Counted from the first letter of the stretch, positions 8,070-17,435 are shown. The stretch is DNA of 64,000 bases from Verrucomicrobiota bacterium (GCA_023432225.1 JAEYUW010000044.1:38429-102428); one strand, 5' to 3'. A program made the numbers and translations. Notes: generated from the letters alone by a model not told the origin.

Positions 8070-9038
8070 TCACTTTTCTTCGGCGACGTGCTGGAGGATT
8101 TCCTCCGGCGATACGGTGGCGGTGCCGAGCTTGCCGACGACGACGCCGGCGGCGGCGTTGGCGAATTGAGCGGCTTCTTCGAGCACCGAGCCGGCGGCGA
8201 GCGCGAGCGTCAGCGCGGCGATGGACGTGTCGCCGGCGCCGGAGACGTCGAACACTTCACGCGCGGCGGTCGGAATGATGCGCCCGGCCTTGCCGTTGTG
8301 CGAGAGGAGCATGCCGTCCTCGCTCAGCGTGATGACGAGGTGCTTCGGACGGTATTGTTCGTAGATGCGCGCGCAGACCTCGGCGGCGGGAAAAGGCTGG
8401 TGCGGCTCCGGTTCGACGCCGGCGAGTTGCAGCGCTTCCTTGCGGTTCGGCGTGATGATGTCGGGCTGATGGAAGCGGAGCTTGCGGCGCGGCTTCGGGT
8501 CGATGGCGACAAGTTTGCCGTGTTCGCGCGCGATCGCGGTGACCTTTGCGACGAGTTCGTCGGTCAGAAGACCCTTCGCGTAGTCGGAGAGGATCACGGC
8601 GTCGCACTTGCGGATCGCCTTCTCGAAGGTCGCTTCGATTTTGCCGGAGTCGACGGCGTAGTCGTGTTGCGGGGATTCGCGGTCGAGGCGGCAGAGCTGC
8701 TGGCGGCGGACGAGCACGCGCGTTTTCACGATGGTCGAGCCGGTGCCGGGCGTCGGGATCGTGGCGATTTTTTTGGTTTCGAGGATGCCCTGCAGGCGTT
8801 TGCCGGCGTCGTCGCGGCCGAAAAAGCCCGCGAGTGTGGCCTTCGCGCCGAGCGACGCGATGTTCAGCGCGACGTTGGCGGCGCCGCCGGCGCTGTAGGT
8901 GTCGCGATCGATGTCGACGACCGGCACGGGCGCTTCCGGAGAGATGCGCGAGGCATCGCCCCAGACGTAGTGATCGAGCATGACGTCACCGATGACGAGG
9001 ACGTGGAGTTTCGAGATCTTTTTGAGCAGGGACTTCAT
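8070..9038 (-). CDS. rfaE1: D-glycero-beta-D-manno-heptose-7-phosphate kinase (RfaE domain I)
   Basis: PfkB-family sugar kinase that makes heptose 1,7-bisphosphate. This 322-residue protein has LVIGDVMLDHYVWGDASRISPEAPVPV near the N-terminus, the GGAANVALNIASLG glycine-rich segment (about residues 52-65), and the C-terminal PfkB signature DVSGAGDT. This protein lacks the nucleotidyltransferase domain of the bifunctional HldE; that activity is encoded separately at 54156. The ATG at 9038 gives MKSLLKKISKLHVLVIGD, and a longer reading to 9119 is unlikely. It is 10 bp from the stop of the M24 peptidase gene on the same strand. gmhB follows it downstream, separated by repeats. Confidence 0.9.
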   Translation of the reverse strand: MKSLLKKISKLHVLVIGDVMLDHYVWGDASRISPEAPVPVVDIDRDTYSAGGAANVALNIASLGAKATLAGFFGRDDAGKRLQGILETKKIATIPTPGTGSTIVKTRVLVRRQQLCRLDRESPQHDYAVDSGKIEATFEKAIRKCDAVILSDYAKGLLTDELVAKVTAIAREHGKLVAIDPKPRRKLRFHQPDIITPNRKEALQLAGVEPEPHQPFPAAEVCARIYEQYRPKHLVITLSEDGMLLSHNGKAGRIIPTAAREVFDVSGAGDTSIAALTLALAAGSVLEEAAQFANAAAGVVVGKLGTATVSPEEILQHVAEEK

Positions 9039-9048
9039 CGGGGAAAAC

Positions 9049-10224
9049 TTAGCGAATCTCCCAGTTGTAAGGGTGACGCGAGAGCAATTTTGCGCCGGTG
9101 GCTGTGACCTGCACGACATCCTCCCAGCGGCAGCCGCCGAGGCCGGGATAGTAGAGGCCCGGTTCGACGGTGACGACGGCGCCTTTTTTCAAAATCGAGG
9201 GCACCGCACCGAGCCGGCAGCCAGGATCGTGCACCGCGAGGCCGAGGCCGTGGCCCGTGCCGTGGAAGAAACCGGTCGCGCCGTTGGCGCCGCGTTTCGT
9301 CTCGTAGCCTTCGCTCTGGAAATACTCCACGACGCCCTGGTGAACGTCGCGGCCATCGACGCCGGCGCGAATGCGGCCGATGGCCTGGCGCATCGCGTCA
9401 TAAACCGTCGCGACCATCCGGCGCTGCACTTCGCGCGGCCGGCCTTTGAGGTAGGTGCGGGTCATGTCGCCGTAGTAACCGCTGGCGACGTGGCGCGGGA
9501 AGATGTCGAGAATGATGAGTTCGTGCGGGCGGAGCGGACCGTGGCCGCGTTCGTGCGGATCGCACGCCTGGTCGCCGCCGGCGACGATCGTGTCGCGCGC
9601 TTCGCCTCCAGCCTCCTTGATCGCGACGTCGATGAAGAACCGCAGGCGCTCGGACGTGAGCGGTTGGCCTTGGTAAATCAGGTTGCGGCCTTTGATGCGG
9701 GCGGCGCGGAGAATTTTTTCCGCCGTGGTGAAGCCGACCGCGCTGAGCCGGTTGCCTTCGCGGATGGCGGCGGCTTCGCGGTCGGTTTTGATTTCGCGCT
9801 CGGGGAACAGCAGGCCGTCGGCGAATTGCAGACGCAGGCCGGCTTGCGTGAGCTTCACGTAGAGCGAGGCGGGAAAATCGTCCGCAACGCGAAACGTGCG
9901 CTGCTTGAAATGCCGCGCGAGGCAGAGGATCATCTCGGGAATACCGGCGCGCGGTCCGTATTTCTGGCGGGCGGCGTCGAGCCAGTCCTCGCGCGAGAGC
10001 ACGACGTCGAACGCGCTGGTTTTCTTCACGCGACCGAACTCGAGCGCGCCTTGCACGGTGTATTTTTTGCCGCGGGCGCCGAACGCCACGAACGGGTCGT
10101 GCACCTCGACTTGGCCGAAGTAGAGCATGTCGGCGCTCGCGTGGGTGTCGGTGTAGAGCAGGGGGGGCGGGAGATTGGCCACGATGGAACGGGGGTTGAG
10201 TTTTAAGGCGCTGTGTCTAGCCAT
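9049..10224 (-). CDS. M24-family metallopeptidase (Xaa-Pro aminopeptidase-like)
   Basis: A 391-residue pita-bread-fold peptidase. The dinuclear metal ligands appear in order: Asp in ILDIFPR, Asp in YYGDMTRTY, His in GTGHGLGLAVHD, Glu in VTVEPGLYY and Glu in CRWEDVVQV. The N-terminal 170 residues form the non-catalytic creatinase-like domain. The ATG at 10224 (MARHSALKL) avoids overlap with the divergent lipoprotein gene at 10246; the longer frame to 10398 would run through that gene's promoter and is rejected. It likely removes N-terminal residues next to proline in the cytoplasm; the substrate is inferred from family only. Confidence 0.88.
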   Translation of the reverse strand: MARHSALKLNPRSIVANLPPPLLYTDTHASADMLYFGQVEVHDPFVAFGARGKKYTVQGALEFGRVKKTSAFDVVLSREDWLDAARQKYGPRAGIPEMILCLARHFKQRTFRVADDFPASLYVKLTQAGLRLQFADGLLFPEREIKTDREAAAIREGNRLSAVGFTTAEKILRAARIKGRNLIYQGQPLTSERLRFFIDVAIKEAGGEARDTIVAGGDQACDPHERGHGPLRPHELIILDIFPRHVASGYYGDMTRTYLKGRPREVQRRMVATVYDAMRQAIGRIRAGVDGRDVHQGVVEYFQSEGYETKRGANGATGFFHGTGHGLGLAVHDPGCRLGAVPSILKKGAVVTVEPGLYYPGLGGCRWEDVVQVTATGAKLLSRHPYNWEIR

Positions 10225-10245
10225 GAAGCCGAGCAAAACGCAAAA

Positions 10246-10764
10246 ATGTTTTCCCGCCTCGCCCTCTCCGTCCTCTCGTGTGCACTCGCTCTCGGCGCCC
10301 TGACTGCCTGCGGCGGCAAAGCCGATGCGGAGGCCGCGCCCAAGACCGTGAACGATTATTTTCCCATCAAGATCGGCGACCAAGTCGTGAAGATGCAAAT
10401 CGCCGCGCTGCCCGCGGAGCAGGAGCGTGGGCTGATGTTCCGTCAGTCGCTCGGGCGCGACGAGGGGATGTTGTTTGTGTTCACGCGGACGCAGCCGATG
10501 GCGTTCTGGATGCGAAACACGGTCGTGCCGCTGGACATCGGCTACATCGATGCGCAGGGCGTGCTGCGGGAAATCTATCCGCTGTATCCGCGCGACGAAC
10601 GGTCGGTCGCTTCGCGTTCGCGCGAGCTGAAGTTTGCGCTCGAGGTCAATCAGGGGTGGTTCAAGGAGCGCGGCGTGAAGCCCGGCGCGCAGCTCGATCT
10701 CGCGGCCGTGGCGGCGGCGCTGAAAGCGCGCGGGCTCGACCCGCGCGCGGCCGGGCTGCGCTGA
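10246..10764 (+). CDS. DUF192 lipoprotein
   Basis: A 172-residue lipoprotein with a signal peptide ending in the lipobox LTAC at about residues 19-22, then a DUF192 domain. The domain's usual signature is visible as AEQERGLMFRQSL, EGMLFVF and MAFWMRNTVVPLDIGYID, followed by the EV.(Q/G)W-F segment LEVNQGWFKERGVKPG. The molecular role of DUF192 is not established. The start at 10246 (MFSRLALSV) puts the signal peptide first. It is divergent from the M24 gene with only 21 bp between the start codons, so promoters overlap the coding ends. Confidence 0.85.
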   Translation: MFSRLALSVLSCALALGALTACGGKADAEAAPKTVNDYFPIKIGDQVVKMQIAALPAEQERGLMFRQSLGRDEGMLFVFTRTQPMAFWMRNTVVPLDIGYIDAQGVLREIYPLYPRDERSVASRSRELKFALEVNQGWFKERGVKPGAQLDLAAVAAALKARGLDPRAAGLR

Positions 10765-10806
10765 GGATGTCGCTGCGGATCGCGGCGCCTTGAATGGGAT
10801 GTGATC

Positions 10807-10872
10807 CGTAGCGGAAGCCGCGAGGCTTTCGCTTTCACGCGCGCGGCGAAATTCTCACGAATTCCGATACGG
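10807..10872. repeat. REPIN-like element, GTAGCGGAAGCC family (copy 1)
   Basis: GTAGCGGAA at the left, TTCCGATAC at the right, with conserved inner blocks GAGGCTTTCG and CGAAATTCTCACGA. The second copy is at 19797. Both lie between convergent genes. Confidence 0.7.
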
Positions 10873-10895
10873 AGCGTCCTGGGTCGCAATCGCTC

Positions 10896-11390
10896 TTAGT
10901 CCTCGTCTTCGGCGATGTCCTTCTTCCGGCGATCGACTTTCTCCACCTTGAACTCGTCCTTCGGCAGGATGTTGTCGGTCTTCACGACCGCGACCGGGAG
11001 CTTGGTTTTGATCCAGAGCTCGGATTCTTTGAAATACTTGGCGCTGGCGCTTTCGAGCGCCTCACCGACGGACTTCACCGGCAGCATGCGGCCGCGCTTC
11101 GAGGCGTTGAAGTCGTAGGCGCCCTTGAAGATGCGATCGGTGGTCGAGAAGGGGCTCGCGTTTTCCGGGATCTGCACGACCCAGCCGACCATGTCCTTCT
11201 CAGGCAGCTTGCCCTCCGGATCGGAGAGGATGATGACGAACTGTTTCTTGGGCGGCGGCGGTTTGATGTCTTCGTCGGCGGCGGGCTGCGTGACCTCGTT
11301 CATCGCCTCGACGATCTCGCGCAGGAGCTCGGGCTCCAGCTTGTGCTTCTTGAGGATCTCGGCGACTTGGCTGACTTCGATTTTGGCCAT
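10896..11390 (-). CDS. Hypothetical protein
   Basis: A 164-residue charged soluble protein. The ATG at 11390 gives MAKIEVSQVAEILKKHKLEPELLREIVEAMNEV, a helical N-terminal part that resembles a small helix-turn-helix or adaptor-like bundle. A PPPPKK linker follows at about residue 55, then a compact alpha/beta region (QFVIILSDPEGKLPEKDMVGWVVQI...) and an acidic-basic tail. I recognise no family. There is no signal peptide. It is convergent with the DUF192 gene across a REPIN-like element. Upstream is a palindrome-bearing spacer that it shares with the LytS-like gene. Confidence 0.6.
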   Translation of the reverse strand: MAKIEVSQVAEILKKHKLEPELLREIVEAMNEVTQPAADEDIKPPPPKKQFVIILSDPEGKLPEKDMVGWVVQIPENASPFSTTDRIFKGAYDFNASKRGRMLPVKSVGEALESASAKYFKESELWIKTKLPVAVVKTDNILPKDEFKVEKVDRRKKDIAEDED

Positions 11391-11483
11391 GAGTGGAAAG
11401 TGGGAAACGTCCACGAAACACACGAAGTCGCGGGAAACTCAAATCAAACTTCCGGCGCCAGTCCGACCGCGACGCCCCGGCGG

Positions 11484-11508
11484 GTTTGTAACGTATTATG
11501 TTACAAAC
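11484..11508. repeat. TA-N-TA palindrome, GTAACGTA class
   Basis: Arms GTTTGTAACGTA and TATGTTACAAAC around a central T; 11 of 12 pairs match. The sequence is the same as at 17615, and the downstream flank GG-T-GGCT is also shared. Confidence 0.8.
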
Positions 11509-11674
11509 TGGTTTGGCTCTGTGCGGGCTGTGGTGTGGCGCGTCAAGGTGTGATCATGGGAAGGCAAACGGTCGTCGCGGTTTTTCCAATGGTTGTCGCT
11601 GTGACATGGTGGTGCACGGCGCTGGGCTCGACGGTCGCGTTGACTCCTTTCTCCTCCTGTCCACCGTGCCTCGC

Positions 11675-12814
11675 ATGCGCGCCGCCTCGCGCTCCTTTCC
11701 CGCACCTTCCGCGCCTCAGGTGGCTTGGCGGACGGTGTTTGGTATCTGGACGGTCATCGGCGTGCTGCTGGTCATCCAGACCTACGTCAGCGCGTTTGAT
11801 CGTTTGCCGACCACGTTGCGCGGACACGGCTACACCATCGCCGCGCAAGTGGTGCGGGCGTGGATCTGGGCCGCGCTGACGCCGGGCGTGTTCTGGCTGC
11901 GCCGGTATCTGGCGGCGAATCACCCGCAGATCGCGGTGCGGTTCGGTCTGCACACGCTCGCGGCGCTCACGATTTTCACGTTCGGCAACTTGATCCGGCT
12001 GTGGACGATTTATTTCGCGTTCGGCTACTTCCGGCCGGAGGACAAGTCGCCGTCGTTCGTCCTCACGCAACTCGATGCGCGCAGCCTGATCGATCTCTAC
12101 CTCTACGCGCTGCTCATCGCCGTCGGCTACATCACCGATCTCATGGCGCAGCGGCGGGACGATGAGCGCCGTGCCGAAATGCTGCGCGTGCAGCTCGCGC
12201 AGGCGGAGCTCTCGGCGTTGCGCCAGCAAATCCAGCCGCATTTTCTCTTCAACGCCCACAACGCCATCGCCGCGCTCATCCGCGAGCGCGAGAACGACAA
12301 GGCCATCGACGCCATCACCCAGCTCTCCGCGCTCCTGCGGCAACTGATGGAGCATGCGGGCAAGCCGGAGATCGAGCTCTGGCGCGAACTTGATTACGCG
12401 CACGCGTATCTCGCGATCGAGAAGCTACGTCTCGAGGAACGCCTCGTGGTCAAATTCGTCGTCGACGACGATTGCCTCGACGTGAGGGTGCCGACGCTGA
12501 TTCTCCAGCCGATTGTCGAGAACGCGGTGCGCCACGGCATCGCCCAACGGCGCAACCCCGGCACGCTCACCCTGGTCGCGCGACACGACGGCGGCTGCCT
12601 CGAGATCGAAGTGACGAATGACGCCTCCGAGTTTGCCGAGTCGACTTCGCGCGGTCGCGGCGTCGGGTTGGGCTCCACGCGGTCGCGCCTTGAGCGCACC
12701 TTCGGCAGCGCGCTCCATTTCGATTGCGCCTTCAATCAAGGCGGCGTCTCACGCGTCACAATCCGTTTTCCCCTTCGCGCGTCGTCTGGCGCGCCGTCCG
12801 CTGTCACTGCATGA
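11675..12814 (+). CDS. LytS/YehU-type sensor histidine kinase
   Basis: A 379-residue membrane kinase of the His_kinase (PF06580) plus HATPase class. Four hydrophobic segments lie at about residues 20-40, 58-78, 90-112 and 138-155. They are followed by a short coiled region and the phosphoacceptor motif RQQIQPHFLFNAHNAIAAL with His at residue 189. The N box is PIVENAVRHGI and the G box is GVGLGSTRSRLER. No extracellular sensor domain is evident, so the ligand is unknown. It overlaps the following LytTR regulator by ATGA at 12811, a clear sign of a two-gene operon. The ATG at 11675 is chosen; frames further upstream run through the palindrome. Confidence 0.88.
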   Translation: MRAASRSFPAPSAPQVAWRTVFGIWTVIGVLLVIQTYVSAFDRLPTTLRGHGYTIAAQVVRAWIWAALTPGVFWLRRYLAANHPQIAVRFGLHTLAALTIFTFGNLIRLWTIYFAFGYFRPEDKSPSFVLTQLDARSLIDLYLYALLIAVGYITDLMAQRRDDERRAEMLRVQLAQAELSALRQQIQPHFLFNAHNAIAALIRERENDKAIDAITQLSALLRQLMEHAGKPEIELWRELDYAHAYLAIEKLRLEERLVVKFVVDDDCLDVRVPTLILQPIVENAVRHGIAQRRNPGTLTLVARHDGGCLEIEVTNDASEFAESTSRGRGVGLGSTRSRLERTFGSALHFDCAFNQGGVSRVTIRFPLRASSGAPSAVTA

Positions 12815-13623
12815 ACAAAATCCCCACGCTCATTGCCGACGACGAGAAGCCCGCTCGGCGCATCCTGCGCCAACTCGTGCTGGCCGACGAGGAACTTGAA
12901 CTGGTTGGTGAGGCGATGGACGGACACCAGACGCTTGAGCAGATCCGGGCGTTGCGTCCGCGGCTGCTGCTGCTCGATGTGCAGATGCCGGGCAAAACCG
13001 GGCTCGATGTCCTCAACGCGTTGCCGGCCGGTGAGCGTCCGGAGGTGGTGTTTGTCACGGCGCACGACAATCACGCGCTCAGCGCCTTCGATTACCATGC
13101 GGTCGATTACCTCGTGAAACCTTTCACGGATGCGCGCTTTCATCGCGCGATCGACCGGGTGAAGCATCGCATCCAGCACGGCAATTTCTCCTCGGCCGAG
13201 AACGCGCTGCGCGCGCTCGCCGTGCAGCTCCAGCAACAATCAACGGCGCCGGCAGGCGGCGGCGAGCTCGCGGTGCCGAGCTATGAGAACGCGCGCCTCG
13301 CGGTGAAGGTGGACGGCGAACTGCATTTCGTGAAGCAGCGCGACCTGCGCTGGATCGAGAGTCAGGGCGACTACATCAACCTGCACCTGCATGATCGCCG
13401 TCTGCTGATCCGCATGCCGATGAAACGGGTGGAGCAGCTGCTGCATCCGACGCAGTTCGTCCGCATCCACAAGTCCACGCTCATTAACATCGCCTACCTC
13501 GAGCGGATAGTTGCGACCTCGCACTGCACGCAGGCGGCGCGCCTCGATGACGGCACGACGCTGCTGATCGGTCCGGCGTTCCGGCGGAACCTGGATCGGG
13601 TGAAGCATCCGGCGATGGTGTGA
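12811..13623 (+). CDS. LytTR-family response regulator
   Basis: A 270-residue regulator with an N-terminal receiver domain (ADDEKPARRILR, phospho-acceptor Asp in LLLLDVQMPG, Lys in YLVKPF) and a C-terminal LytTR DNA-binding domain (about 175-268: VKQRDLRWIESQGDYINLHL..., VRIHKSTLINIAYLERI). Start overlaps the kinase stop by four bases. It is the expected partner of the LytS-like kinase; target genes are not known, and LytTR proteins typically bind direct repeats upstream of regulated promoters. Confidence 0.92.
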   Translation: MNKIPTLIADDEKPARRILRQLVLADEELELVGEAMDGHQTLEQIRALRPRLLLLDVQMPGKTGLDVLNALPAGERPEVVFVTAHDNHALSAFDYHAVDYLVKPFTDARFHRAIDRVKHRIQHGNFSSAENALRALAVQLQQQSTAPAGGGELAVPSYENARLAVKVDGELHFVKQRDLRWIESQGDYINLHLHDRRLLIRMPMKRVEQLLHPTQFVRIHKSTLINIAYLERIVATSHCTQAARLDDGTTLLIGPAFRRNLDRVKHPAMV

Positions 13624-13671
13624 GCGAGGGTGAGGAGGTGACGCGCGCCACCTTTTTTCGCGGAGGGGGCA

Positions 13672-13696
13672 GTTGCGCGGCAAGCGCGCAACCTAC
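13672..13696. repeat. REP-like hairpin GTTGCGCG with CTAC foot
   Basis: GTTGCGCG / CGCGCAAC with a 5-nt loop, followed directly by CTAC. Same element as 27481. Confidence 0.65.
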
Positions 13697-13768
13697 CTTG
13701 CCGAATCTCGAGGCGTTCATCGCTCTTCCGGTCATGCTCGCCGCGTCGTGCTGGAAGATGCTGCCTCG

Positions 13769-14266
13769 ATGACGAAGCTCGAATTCATGACCTCAAATCT
13801 CCTTAAACTGTCCTCTGGCGACGTTGCAGCCATCGTGCTTCCGGCCGGACTCGTCTGCGCCGCGACTGACATCGGCTACATCATCGTTCTCGTGCTGATC
13901 AAGGGCGGCAGTCCGTTCCGCATGCTGCAGGGCATCGCGTTCAGCGTGCTCGGCAAACCAGCCTACGAAGGCGGCGTCGCAACGATGTTGCTCGGGCTCA
14001 TCTTGCACGTGGGCATCGCGCTCGGTGCTGCGGCGATGTTTTTCGTGCTCTATCGCCTGAGCGGCGTTGTGCGGGAGCACTGGCTGGTGAGTGGCGTGCT
14101 GTTCGGGGCGGCTTTCTACGTGTTCATGCAACTCGTGGCGCTGCCGTTCACGCGCCTGCCGCCGCAGTCGTTTCCGCCGCCGAATTGGATTCCGGTTTTC
14201 GGCGCGCATGTGACGGCGGTCGGACCGGTGATCGCGGCGGTGACGCATTGGCGAAGCGTAAAGTAG
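13769..14266 (+). CDS. Hypothetical four-pass membrane protein
   Basis: A 165-residue protein with four hydrophobic segments (about residues 20-45, 70-98, 103-125 and 140-162) and short polar loops; a proline-rich loop (LPPQSFPPPNW) precedes the last segment. I do not recognise a family and see no catalytic motif. The ATG at 13769 is chosen because codons upstream belong to the repeat. Its stop codon (TAG at 14264-14266) falls inside the GTAG foot of the following repeat element, so the repeat may have set the present end of the gene. Confidence 0.6.
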   Translation: MTKLEFMTSNLLKLSSGDVAAIVLPAGLVCAATDIGYIIVLVLIKGGSPFRMLQGIAFSVLGKPAYEGGVATMLLGLILHVGIALGAAAMFFVLYRLSGVVREHWLVSGVLFGAAFYVFMQLVALPFTRLPPQSFPPPNWIPVFGAHVTAVGPVIAAVTHWRSVK

Positions 14267-14319
14267 CGCCGGCTTCCAGCCGGCAAAGACGTTCGCAGCA
14301 GGCTGGAAGCCTGCGCTAC
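14263..14319. repeat. REPIN-like element, GCCGGCTTCCAGCC family
   Basis: GTAG foot at 14263, then hairpin GCCGGCTTCCAGCCGGC. The opposite half GGCTGGAAGCCTGCG is followed by CTAC ending at 14319. A half copy lies inside the adaptor gene at 23405. Confidence 0.7.
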
Positions 14320-14412
14320 GCCGAGCCACGCGCCATGGGGGGCGCCGCTGTCCTCAACGACGACATCGAGCGCGGCTTGCTGAGGCTTATCCACAACGGT
14401 GACGCTGCGTCT

Positions 14413-14486
14413 GGTAGGGCGGGACCGCTGGGCCCGCCGCGAAAACCGGATCTCGTTCCCGGCGCGCCCGGCGGTCGCGCCCTACC
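14413..14486. repeat. REPIN-like element, GGCGGGACCG family
   Basis: GGTAGGGCGGGACCGC at the left and GCGGTCGCGCCCTACC at the right, with inner G/C-rich hairpins. The rest of 14320-14603 holds no supported gene. Confidence 0.6.
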
Positions 14487-14603
14487 TGTGGCGCTGCCTC
14501 CGCACATTTTTTGTGCAATCTTCAATCGGTGTCGGCTGCGCTGGCGCCGCTGGGGACAGCGGCGCCGACCTCGAACCACGGCGTGACAAAGGAGCGGCTA
14601 GAA

Positions 14604-14640
14604 CGAAGAAGGCCGGACTTGCGTCCGGCCTTCGTGTTTT
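14604..14640 (-). terminator. Terminator of the TonB-dependent receptor gene
   Basis: Ten-base stem AAGGCCGGAC / GTCCGGCCTT with a 4-nt loop, followed on the minus strand by CTTCGTTCT. It lies 24 bp past the stop codon. The plus-strand side also has TTTT, so it may work in both directions. Confidence 0.6.
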
Positions 14641-14663
14641 CCGAGTGCGGCGTGGCGACGGAC

Positions 14664-17435
14664 TCAGAATTTGTAGCTCGCTGAGACGAAGAACGTGCGG
14701 CCGAACATGTCGTAGGTGTTGATATCGTGGAACTGGTCCTGCTCGCTGCCGATGAACGGCGGATCGGCGCGGAAGACGTTGTTCGCGCCCACGGTGAGGC
14801 GCAGCCCTTGCAGCCAGCGATTGCTCCAGCTGCGGAAGGCGTAGGTCACGCGGAAATCGTAGCTCGCGTAGGAGTCGACTTTCGGAGTGCCTGGCGAACC
14901 CATGTCGGTGACCTCGGGGATGAAGGTCTGCGACGCGCCGACGGTCCAGTCGTGGAAATTCCAGTCGAGCGACGTGAACGTGCGCCAGCGCGGAAACGTG
15001 CTGGTGCCGTTGAACGTGCCGGAAAAGTCGACCGGATCGGTGGTCGGCAGCGATTGCTGCACGTAGCTGTGGATGTAGGTGCCGGCGATGCTCGCGTTGA
15101 AACGGCCCCAGGTGCGCGTTTCGTAGACGTAGTCGAGGCGGAGGTCGGCGCCGTCCTGCCAGTTGCCGGCGATGTTGCGCGCCGGGTTCGTGACCCAGAC
15201 GGCGTCGCTGGCGCCGGCGGTAACCTGGCCCGGAGCGGTGATCGGCGCGCCGTCTGCGAAGTGCGGCTCGCCGGCGACACTGGTGCCGAGGCGCACCATG
15301 CTGGCGTAAGGCGAGGCGGGGCCGAGGCGCTCGACCGACTGGAGCAACGTCGTGATCGGAATCGTGCCGACGAGATCACGCTCATCGATGTTGAACCAGT
15401 CGAGGCTGAGCGTGAGGCCTTTCACTTTGCGCGGCGACCAGACGAAGCCCGCGGTCCAGCTGCGGGATTGCGAGGGGACGAGCGCGGGATTCGAGCCACC
15501 GCTTGAGCGATACTGGCGGTTGGCGGTGCGACCGATGAGATTGCCGGCAGCGTCGTAGCGATCGAGCGCAAACGAGTTGGTGAAGCCGGCATTCGACGGA
15601 CCCATCAGCGAGAACAGCGTGGGCGCGGTGAACGATTCGCCGTAGGTCGCGCGCATGACGAACTCGTCGTTGAACGGCATCCAGCGCAGCGAATATTTCG
15701 GCACGAGCGGATCGGTGGTGGAGCTGTAGAGCTCTTTGCGCGCGGCGAGAGTGAGCTCGAGGACTTTGGCGCCGGCGATGGTGAAGTTGCCGCCAAAGAC
15801 TGCCACGCGCAGTTCGGCGGATCCCGCGTCGACGCTTTGCTTGCCGGCGAACGGCTGTGTCGGCGTGCCTTGCAGCCAGAGGCCGAGGCGGTCGTTGCGG
15901 TCGTTGTTCATCGAAGTGCGCTCGGTGCGCGACTCGACGCCGAGGCCGAGTTGAACCGCGCCGGCGGGGAGCGTGAAGATCTCACCGGAGGCGCGGAGGT
16001 CCCAGCTGATGAGCTGGCTGACGTAGTCCTGATAACCGTTGCCGAGCATGCCTTCGATCACGCCCGGCGCCTGCACGCGCGCGAACGGGTTGTAGGTCAG
16101 ATTCAACACGGCGGTGTTGTAGGCGTTCGTGTCGATCAGGTTGAACTGCGTGAGGTGCTGCGTGCTGCGGTTCACGTTGACGGCAGCTTCCCATTTCCAC
16201 GAGTTGGCAATCGTGCCGCGCAGGCCGAAAACGCCGCGCAGGCCGAGCGCATCGCCTTCGCGCAGACGCGGGAACGCGACGAAACGATTGCGCGCCTGCA
16301 CGCTCACGTTGAACGGATTGTTCGGGTTGTCGGCGGCGACGTTGCCGGAGACGGGTTGGGCGTTCAGCGAGCTCCACGTGTAGCTCGACGTGGCGAGGAT
16401 GTCGGCAAACGCGTTGACTTGGTCGTTGAGTTTGTGGTCGACGGCGATCGTGCCGCTGCGGCGGTTGGTCTTGATCGCCATCGTCGATTTCAGCGAAAGG
16501 TCGAAGAAGTTCAGGATCTCGTTGCCGTCGTAGGGGCCGGAGTAGATGCCCTGCGCGACGAGGTCGGCGATCGAGAGATCGGTGTTCTGTGACGGCGCGT
16601 TGCGGCTCGGATTCAGGTAATAGAACGTGTTGCCGCTGTCGGCGGTGATGACGCCGGCATAGGTGCCCGTGCGGAACAAGTCGCGCGCCCACGGCCTCTC
16701 GTATTGGTAGAGCGGATCGGAGCTGCGCCACTCGGCGGAGACGGTCGCCTGCGTGCGATCGTTGCCGACGCCGAAGGTCGTGTAGGCGCGCCGAGTGGCG
16801 CGGTTGCCTGCGTCGGGCGACCAGCTGTAATTGCCGCCGACTTCGACGCCGCGGAAGTTGGTCTTCAGGATGACGTTCACCACGCCGGAGACCGCGTCGG
16901 AGCCGTAGGTCGCGGACGCGCCGTCGCCGAGGACTTCGATGCGCTCGACGGCGGCGACGGGGATCAGCGACACGTCGACGAACGCGCCGCCGCCGGTCGC
17001 GGCGACCGGCGAGATCGCGGCGCGGCGGCCGTTGATCAGGACGAGCGTGGAGCGATTGCGCAGCGACACGGTCGAGGCGCCGTTGGTGGCGTTGGCGCGG
17101 GTGTTGCCGTTGTCCTCGCCGAGATTGCCGCGGCCAAAGAAGAACGGGTTGGCCTTTTTCAGCACGTCGGTGAGGTCGTTGTTCAGGCCGGTGTTGGCGA
17201 TGTCGGCGGAGGTCATCACCGTCACGGGCACGGCGGGCGTATCGGCCGCGATGGGGATGAGCGAGCCGGTGACGACGAACTTGTCGAGCTTGAGCGTCTC
17301 GTCCTTGGCGGCGTCGGGAGTTGAGGTGGCGGTTTGCGCGGAGGCGAAGCCCGGCGCGGACAGCAGGGCAGCGAAGCCGAGGCAATAAAGCCGGCGGCCC
17401 GCCGCCTGCGCAGTGCGGATGCGTTCTGGGATCAT
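14664..17435 (-). CDS. TonB-dependent outer-membrane receptor
   Basis: A 923-residue outer-membrane transporter driven by TonB-ExbBD. A signal peptide (YCLGFAALLSAPGFASAQ) is followed by LDKFVVTGS, where the TonB-interacting region would lie, and then the plug domain (about residues 60-190) with LRNRSTLVLINGRR, ERIEVLGDGASATYGSDAVSGVVNVILK. The rest is the beta-barrel, ending in the membrane-insertion signature FFVSASYKF with a terminal Phe. I choose the ATG at 17435, since sequence upstream of it is repeat-derived. The substrate is unknown; no sugar-operon neighbour helps. The gene stands alone, with its own terminator. Confidence 0.93.
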   Translation of the reverse strand: MIPERIRTAQAAGRRLYCLGFAALLSAPGFASAQTATSTPDAAKDETLKLDKFVVTGSLIPIAADTPAVPVTVMTSADIANTGLNNDLTDVLKKANPFFFGRGNLGEDNGNTRANATNGASTVSLRNRSTLVLINGRRAAISPVAATGGGAFVDVSLIPVAAVERIEVLGDGASATYGSDAVSGVVNVILKTNFRGVEVGGNYSWSPDAGNRATRRAYTTFGVGNDRTQATVSAEWRSSDPLYQYERPWARDLFRTGTYAGVITADSGNTFYYLNPSRNAPSQNTDLSIADLVAQGIYSGPYDGNEILNFFDLSLKSTMAIKTNRRSGTIAVDHKLNDQVNAFADILATSSYTWSSLNAQPVSGNVAADNPNNPFNVSVQARNRFVAFPRLREGDALGLRGVFGLRGTIANSWKWEAAVNVNRSTQHLTQFNLIDTNAYNTAVLNLTYNPFARVQAPGVIEGMLGNGYQDYVSQLISWDLRASGEIFTLPAGAVQLGLGVESRTERTSMNNDRNDRLGLWLQGTPTQPFAGKQSVDAGSAELRVAVFGGNFTIAGAKVLELTLAARKELYSSTTDPLVPKYSLRWMPFNDEFVMRATYGESFTAPTLFSLMGPSNAGFTNSFALDRYDAAGNLIGRTANRQYRSSGGSNPALVPSQSRSWTAGFVWSPRKVKGLTLSLDWFNIDERDLVGTIPITTLLQSVERLGPASPYASMVRLGTSVAGEPHFADGAPITAPGQVTAGASDAVWVTNPARNIAGNWQDGADLRLDYVYETRTWGRFNASIAGTYIHSYVQQSLPTTDPVDFSGTFNGTSTFPRWRTFTSLDWNFHDWTVGASQTFIPEVTDMGSPGTPKVDSYASYDFRVTYAFRSWSNRWLQGLRLTVGANNVFRADPPFIGSEQDQFHDINTYDMFGRTFFVSASYKF